From positions 24,183,325 to 24,247,324 of the forward strand of contig NW_019211458.1 in NCBI RefSeq assembly GCF_002443255.2: DNA of 64,000 nucleotides, given 5' to 3'. Below, piece by piece: positions 57,701-64,000 of the stretch; position 1 is the first letter of the stretch, and every line of letters starts with the position of its first letter. The DNA is from Varroa destructor. Its lineage: Eukaryota > Arthropoda > Arachnida > Mesostigmata > Varroidae. Position numbers and translations under genes: made by a program. The notes below the pieces were generated by a model. That model was not told where the DNA came from. It did not search any database and saw only the letters and a program-made list of their open reading frames with translations.

Positions 57701-60700
57701 AGAACAGCATCAGCAGCTGCGACCGCGGCGACGATGGCAGAGGCCCCCCAAACGCCGCGGGAGAGAAATGACAATTCGAATATACATACATACACACAGC
57801 ATACGTATTACATACACGCGAGTCTACATAGATATTATATCTACATATATGTACACAAAGATGTCTTGAGCATGAGGTACATATTTGTAAATTTATTTAT
57901 CTGCGTGGTTGTGTACATTGCTGAATAGTCTACACCAATTTAAAGGCGCGCTACCAAGCACCCCACTATCTTGCTTCTGCTCCCTTCCTCTAGGCCTATA
58001 TAGCGTGCAGTGCGCGAATCCGCGCACAAGTGCATCTCCATAAAGGAGGCCGGCAGTTTCCATACGGCGACCCGGAGTACCAGCGTACGCACGAGATACA
58101 GCAGCCGAACCAGAAGACCAACGAACGATCTGACCGATGCCCTGACGAGTCGGCACACTAGCAGCGATGTCTACCTCTTCTTCATTTTCTTTAGCGACGC
58201 TGCTCGCTAAGCCAGTCTCTGGGCATTCGATGAACCAGCAGCGGTCCAACAGACCGCTGGATGAAGGGAATCGTAAGACTAATAAATCCATGCTGATTAG
58301 TGGTCGGCGATCGAGTGAAATAACGGCATGATATGGTTGTTTCGCTTGTCCTCCCTTTTCTAACTTCTCGACGATTTCAATTAATTCCAATACGTAGAAC
58401 AACGTTAGTACTGCGGGAGGTAAAAGTTTGTTTTTTGCGGCATAAAACATCGGTGTTCGGTTGAGTGAAATGGCGTATTATTAATTGTCAATCATATTTA
58501 TCTTCATTAATTCGAGAAAAGCGAAAACAAAAAAGGCCAGTAATCGCCCTGAATCATCATCGGATCAAGTGTCCCTGTCCGTTACGTGTTAGTCTCAGCT
58601 GAGGCAATGTTGAAAAATCATAAGAACCGTACGAGCGGTCGCGCTCGAGCGAACCTCACGCTGAGATAGCGATCGTTTGATGTATTCATATATGATAATA
58701 TCGAAGATCGCAGTTGGCACAAGTTCACTGATGTATCACTTGAGACTGGATTGATTGATAGTTTAGTGCAGCACCCTTGTGTAATGCTATTTCACTTTAT
58801 ATCGCGTCTGGATTGAGGATTACTCCATGCTGACTTCGGATTGTGCTACTTCGTTCTGAAACACCATTTGACAAGGCGCCGTAAATGGTTTATGGCGACG
58901 ATACTTTGACGTAACACATGACGGTGACGCTGACGCTGAGGTCGGCCATTGGACCTCATCATTGAGCATCACCAGCTTATTGAAATTAAACTAACGATAT
59001 CGATCTATTTGTGCGCAGCTCGATCCAACGCATCATCCAACATTACAATTACTATAATAATGATAATAAGTATCGCATAGAAAAACAAGAAAGAGGAAGA
59101 CCCACGGAAATGGGAGCTATCTAATCATAAGACGACCTAGATATTAGCATTGGATTTAGTTGTTCATTTGTGATACAAGCTCAATCAGAAAGAAAGTTTA
59201 ACTAATTAACTCTTTTGATTGATCGGGATCACGACTCCGTCCGTACACATACATAATGTACATACTAGACTCCTTCGTTGTATTTTTTTCCGTTTTAAAT
59301 TTATGTTAGGACCGATTATCATTATAGTTATCCATAAGTTGGCCTGTATAATTAATTCCCATCTGTGTCATGGCACGATTTCCGCAGCGCCTAGAGCCCA
59401 CTTGCGTGAAACCTATCGTCCCCTTTTCACGGCAAGTAACCATTCGCTGTTAAACAGACAAAAATTTCGTTGAACGGTTCTCATCCATCCTTAAATGTTC
59501 GTTCCTGTTCAGCGACAAAGAAGTAGATCGACGCGATCGAAGCTTGACCGTTTTCTGAACAAGTGAGCATCAATCACCAGCAGCGAATAAATATATATCG
59601 ACCGCCTCTTGATTGTCTAAAACCGCATGACTATAGTCTGAATGTTCGGTGTGTACATGCTCATTCAAACAAAAGTACACAGGTAACCATTGAAAGTGGT
59701 GATATGGGTATTTCTGTACGGACCACTACGAAATTATAACCCATATATAACACATCTCGCCCAATATTTTTACCACCTATCGTATCAAAATGTTGATTTT
59801 ATTTTGATTAAATTTCTATTTATCGAATTGTGTCGAAGGTACACACTATCCTACTTGCGACTGTCTCTTCATTCGGTTTTTACAATAAATCTTTAAAAAT
59901 CGACTCCTAGCCGGAAGCCAACTCCTTGAATTGGCAGGTTAGACGAAAAAACGTTCATTTGCGTAAACTATATATATATTGAAGGAGTTCCACCCAAAAC
60001 ATAAGACTACCTGTGGCCCTTTAGCATTTCGACCGGACTTCAATTCAACAGAATTCGCCAAGCAATCGATTTTGAGTCTGTCCCTATGCTCTGCTAAAGG
60101 AGATATGTGTGTCCATCTGTTAGATGTATATAGCCGCACTATGGCCAAACCGAGTAACTCAGAACGACTGGACCTTCCCTAATTTTTTCTCATTTTTTCT
60201 TACATTTTTTTTTTCGTCATTTTTTCATCAGCAGCCGTCTTCTGCCACTAAAGAAGAGTTCTTCCCTCCAGCTCCTAAAAAGCGCAACCATTCCCGCGTC
60301 CGGTTATCACCACTGTGGGTCGCCTATTTGCCGCTTCACAAATAACATGCCAATGTCTACTGCTTTCGGCCTACTGGGAATATTTTTAACGCTAGGCCGT
60401 TTTGAAGCACACCACTGGTAGGCGCAGATACCTGACGCCGGAATCGCTTTTAGGCCATCATATCTTTTGTCGAAAGGGATCATCACGCCATTCGCTCTAC
60501 GCTTTCAAATCCTTAAGGAAATTGCCACCTGAGCTCGTTAGTGCCACTAGCAGCCGAAGTAGCAACAATAGAACATCAGTATCCGTAACAACAATGGCAA
60601 ACGTAGCGACATAACGCTGCATTGATAATGCGCGCTCGAACGCCATCTGCCGGGAGTTTGATGGTGTGTTTACTTTTTGCCTAATCACCATTGTAGTGGC

Positions 60701-63700
60701 TCTAGTTATTGCGAACTATTTAATACCGATTTACAGGAAGGCCACATACTTGGGTTTATCCTAAACGGCAGCCTGGCCCCTAGGCGAGGGTGATGCATAT
60801 AGCCTTATATTAAGTGATACGGTTACGTTGTGGCGATATGTCGGAAGATGTTAGAAGGCATGTTTTTAACTTTATCAGATGAGAAACGCCCTACCGAAGC
60901 TATCGTTTATAGTAGGGTTTGATTCATATACGACCATAATCGAATCATTTTATTGCTAATGTAACGGAAAGTTTCTAGCGGTAATTAAAGATATATCAGA
61001 CATACGTACTATAATTTTTGTTCTGCCAGTCGCTACAAAGTGATGCTGCGAGGGAGATATAAGTAAGCGTAGACTAATCTTTGCCATAATAACTTAGCAT
61101 TACATTGAACTTTTTGCTTCAAATTATCCTCAGCACTTCTATATACATCGACCACGCTAGAACAATCATGATTAAGCTGTGGACGGCATGTTTCTTTAGC
61201 CGGGAAACGAGCATTCTACACTGCATCCAGCCCCTATATTGGTATTCATATTAGTTTATATCATTAAGTACGACTATAGGCTACAAGTTTTACTACCGTC
61301 TACGATAACATAAGTGGCTAGCTTTTTTCTATTTGCTTCTAAAACGTCTAGCAGGGAGTACAGTCACTACCTTTACGAGTTTCTTTTCAATACGACGACG
61401 ACTTTTAGGGTAAAAACAGCAGCGGCGATAATGAGTCTTTGCCTTCAGCGAAACCATCTCGTAGCGTCGTCGCAAAGAGGACTATCCTACCCCAACAGAG
61501 TCATACGCACAATGATAGCAGGACGTACTCTATAAGGCATCCAACAGAATCTGTCGAATCTGAGAATCCGAACTGTGAATCTGAATCTGTAAGGATCTGT
61601 TGAACAAAATACACTGAATAGCTAACGTGCCTGTGGCCATACAGCGTCACCGCTGCTGTCGCCTATAACAAAACGAACCAAGTAACGCTACTTGGCCAGT
61701 CGCCCGCATTGCGTCAATAAAGTCAAATAAAAAACAGTACAAATCAATTTTTCCAACAGTTCTTCATCAGCGACGAAATGACCATCACGACAAATCTATC
61801 GGCAGCTAATGCTTGTTATTTAAGCCTGCTTTATTGATTCAGCGTTAGCTAGGTAGCCGAGTGGAGGATACTTGGGCATGCCTTGTTAGTGCTGTAGATG
61901 TCAGAACCACAGATCTCTCGTCGACAAAATTGCCTTCAGACCATTTCTAGTCGTCGTCTGATGAAGATATCTCAGGACGTCCGACTCGCAGGGTTTGTTA
62001 CGTCGGCACACGTCGATGCATCTATGCACGTATCTATCCGGGCGCATGTTCTTGCTTCAGTATATGTTTTTCCACACCTGCGTGCGTACTAGCTAGCCCT
62101 CAGCAGCAATATTACTAATAAGAACTGCCACTTATCTATTAGCTACGTATGTATATTAACGAAGACGTTCAAAGCCAGCGAAGGCCAATAGTAAACAGCT
62201 ACGATAGATGCATGTAAGCACCTAAGTGCTTATAGGTCGGCGAAGTGGAAGGCCTATAAGCCGAAGAAGTCTACTCATTTCGGAGAAAAAAGTTCAACTA
62301 ATTCATTAAATGCTAAATGCGGCACGGATACATAATGCATTGAAAGCGCACGTTTAAATAACGTTTTACCCATGAGATTTTGTGAGTAACAACTCTATCG
62401 TTTGGTCATTTCGTTTCTGATGAGTTTCGTTGCCGAAACCATCTCTTCTGTGTAACCATTGACCTTAGACGCGTTGTCCGTGTCTTCCTATAGTTCCCCT
62501 GTAACGGTCTTCAACTTCGCTTTGATTTCATATATTTTGTTCGATGCCTTCGGGACAGTGGCTTTCCCATCCAAATGATTCATGTTTGATCTTTCCTCAA
62601 TTGCGGATGAAGCCAAGTTCAATAGCGGCTCCTCATGTTAACTAATGTTAATTATTTTTGTTGTGTAACTTTCAACAGTTTTACCGTTCGGTCGATTTCA
62701 GCAGTACTGCGACGTACGGCACGTGCTCACCTTTGAGCAAATGCTCTGCTCTGCTCTGGCCATCGAGAGATTTCGATTATATGGAGACTTGTGTCAGCGG
62801 AAAAAAAGAAGAAAGAGCTTTGATGATCCGGATATTTCATTGCTGGCTGAAGTTGTTTTAGCATATTGAGTATTGTGCTGAGCACGTAAAGGAATCAAAC
62901 CGTTTTTCCTTTGAACGATTATGCTGCAGCGCATAGATAGTACAGATGCACAATGCAGCCATAGCCAACCGCCAATAGGAAATCGCTGGCGGACTTTTTT
63001 CCCTCGTCCGGGGAAAGTCGCTACACAATTTTTTTTTCAATGGTAATCGGAAAGAAATAGTTTCTTGCTCTTACAGGCAGGATGCCTTTCGTGATATTAT
63101 GCCTCTGCGAGCCTCAGGGCACCACATCGATGACATAATTAAGGTCTTTTTCTCCTATAATGCTTGCATATTGCCAATCTTAGTGGACGGTGAACTATAT
63201 AAGCTCCCGCCAGCTGGAGACTGTCATACAGCACACGCCCAGTGTCGTCAGTTCGACCGACGACGCATGAGCGGAATACGTTCAACACAACCCAAACTAA
63301 ATCATAGGTAAGTAAACGCCCACATATGGGAGTAGCCTGGGCAGTGATACTGGACATTACAAAATAAGATCATTATGTGTCAACGTAATCATAACACGTT
63401 TCCGTCTATCTACTGTATTATAGAACAAGTCTGACGAGAGCCCACTATCAGCTCTGAATGTAACAACTGCCTTTAGCTGGAGTAGCCATTCCAGCCGCGA
63501 GAGGGTGAACTGTAGTGAAGGAAGCAAGGCTTCGACGCTTTACCGGAGCAGTCATTTTCAGGACGTGTTCACACCAGCAAGCAGGCCAAAGGCGTAGAAA
63601 ATATAATAAAATAGGGTAAGCTAAAATGTGTATATGTGTACACCTGTGATCGACAATTGATACAACTAGATACCAGCTGATCAGCTTACCCAACTTACCC

Positions 63701-64000
63701 GAGGAAGCTCCATGTAGATTATTGTTATTTCCGTTGAGTCCACCGTTGAGCTGAAGCAAGCCGCGATGTGGAACAAGTGATAGGGGTGGGGCATTGTTGC
63801 TGCTAGGCGAACGTACAGGTCCACCCGAACCGGCGGTTCCTGATGAAAGCATTTCGTTAAAGTGATTGTACGACGAACGACGTCCCTCGCGACGGTTTCC
63901 ATCAATGGCCGCCTGCAGCTCATCAGGATGACTAAGTTTTTCCTTGTCACACTCATACGGGTAGAGGTACTTCATGTATTGCGTACGCAGAGTGAATGCC
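54705..64000 (-). CDS. retn: ARID3 / dead ringer (retained) transcription factor, partial: end of ARID domain plus downstream exon
   Basis: Sequence-specific DNA-binding nuclear regulator of the ARID3 family. Exon 63699-64000 runs off the window end and encodes the last ARID helices and C-terminal extension: TLRTQYMKYLYPYEC, then ELQAAIDGNRREGRRSSY, both hallmarks of dead ringer/ARID3 proteins. A Ser/Gly/Asn-rich linker follows. The exon ends in phase 1 at a strong donor (G then GTAAGT). Exon 54705-55064 (360 bp) begins after CCAACAG in phase 1, so the junction codon is GGT (Gly). It encodes a Pro/Ser-rich stretch (ERRSPPLPPGLGS) and a Gln-rich end (IKTHIQQQQQLQQ), and ends in phase 1 at G then GTAGGC. 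The 8.6-kb intron may hide further exons. The REKLES domain expected near the C-terminus was not found below 54705. An exon-like frame at 52561-52796 has matching phase but is unproven. ARID assignment is firm; the second exon is assigned by strand, phase and composition. Confidence 0.85.
57676..57687 (-). promoter_or_regulatory. YY1/Pho-type motif
   Basis: AAAGATGGCGGC on the minus strand matches the AAnATGGCGGC consensus of the YY1/Pleiohomeotic family. It lies in a GC-richer stretch within the retn intron and could mark an internal promoter or a Polycomb-type element. Confidence 0.35.
57893..58450 (-). CDS. 185-codon open frame in retn intron, unidentified
   Basis: The longest unassigned frame in the window: ATG at 58450, stop at 57893-57895, in GC-richer DNA. 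The N-terminal part has a hydrophobic stretch (LLPPAVLTLFYVLELIEIVE); the rest is mixed and unlike any family I know. Higher GC lowers stop frequency, so chance is possible. It could be an alternative first exon region of retn, a nested gene or non-coding. Confidence 0.2.
   Translation of the reverse strand: MFYAAKNKLLPPAVLTLFYVLELIEIVEKLEKGGQAKQPYHAVISLDRRPLISMDLLVLRFPSSSGLLDRCWFIECPETGLASSVAKENEEEVDIAASVPTRQGIGQIVRWSSGSAAVSRAYAGTPGRRMETAGLLYGDALVRGFAHCTLYRPRGREQKQDSGVLGSAPLNWCRLFSNVHNHADK

Larger units (their letters stand above)
55065..63698 (-). other. Large intron of the retn gene
   Basis: About 8.6 kb between two phase-matched exons. Mostly AT-rich, with a GC-richer stretch at about 57560-58260 that carries a YY1/Pho-type motif and a 185-codon open frame (57893-58450). 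No exon with recognisable ARID3 content was found inside it. Confidence 0.5.

Noticed and set aside
61845..61925. GTAGCCGAGTGG resembling the start of a tRNA-Ser or tRNA-Leu
   Set aside because: No T-loop GGTTCGAAT or matching acceptor stem follows.

Overview
The window is eukaryotic, almost certainly arthropod nuclear DNA. Genes carry short GT-AG introns in an AT-rich, microsatellite-rich background. It holds two animal-type (type I) fatty acid synthase genes and part of an ARID3/dead ringer (retained) transcription factor gene. A nuclear copy of mitochondrial nad5 at about 16.0-16.4 kb reads open only in the invertebrate mitochondrial code (TGA=Trp, ATA=Met, AGA=Ser). Compact genes with modest introns would suit a chelicerate such as a mesostigmatan mite; that placement is inference, not shown by the sequence.

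Layout: all recognised genes run on the minus strand. FAS copy A occupies 538-10397 (11 coding exons, 2539 codons plus stop). FAS copy B occupies 27746-38328 (10 coding exons, 2535 codons plus stop). They form a head-to-tail tandem pair separated by about 17 kb. Every exon junction was read by hand, has GT/AG borders and keeps phase. Both proteins have the full KS-MAT-DH-pseudoME-ER-KR-ACP-TE order with catalytic residues present, so both look able to make palmitate-type fatty acids. Each start codon sits just inside an exon that begins with a splice acceptor, so each gene probably has an untranslated first exon. A TATA-type core promoter can be seen upstream of each, at about 11.1 kb for A and 40.2 kb for B.

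The 10.4-27.7 kb spacer holds the promoter of A, several microsatellites, the nad5 insertion, perfect inverted repeats, a 96/105-bp direct repeat pair and a few short exon-like open frames that I cannot identify. From 40.6 to 54.7 kb the DNA is mostly non-coding, with a dead reverse transcriptase remnant near 47 kb, a possible second LINE remnant near 41.8 kb and more unassigned exon-like frames. From 54.7 kb to the window end lies the ARID3/retn gene on the minus strand. The end of its ARID domain is at 63699-64000 and a downstream exon is at 54705-55064, with matching splice phase across an 8.6-kb intron. Its 5' part is outside the window and its 3' end is not clearly resolved.

Limits: positions of domains are by eye against the known animal FAS layout; no alignment, splice predictor or database search was run.
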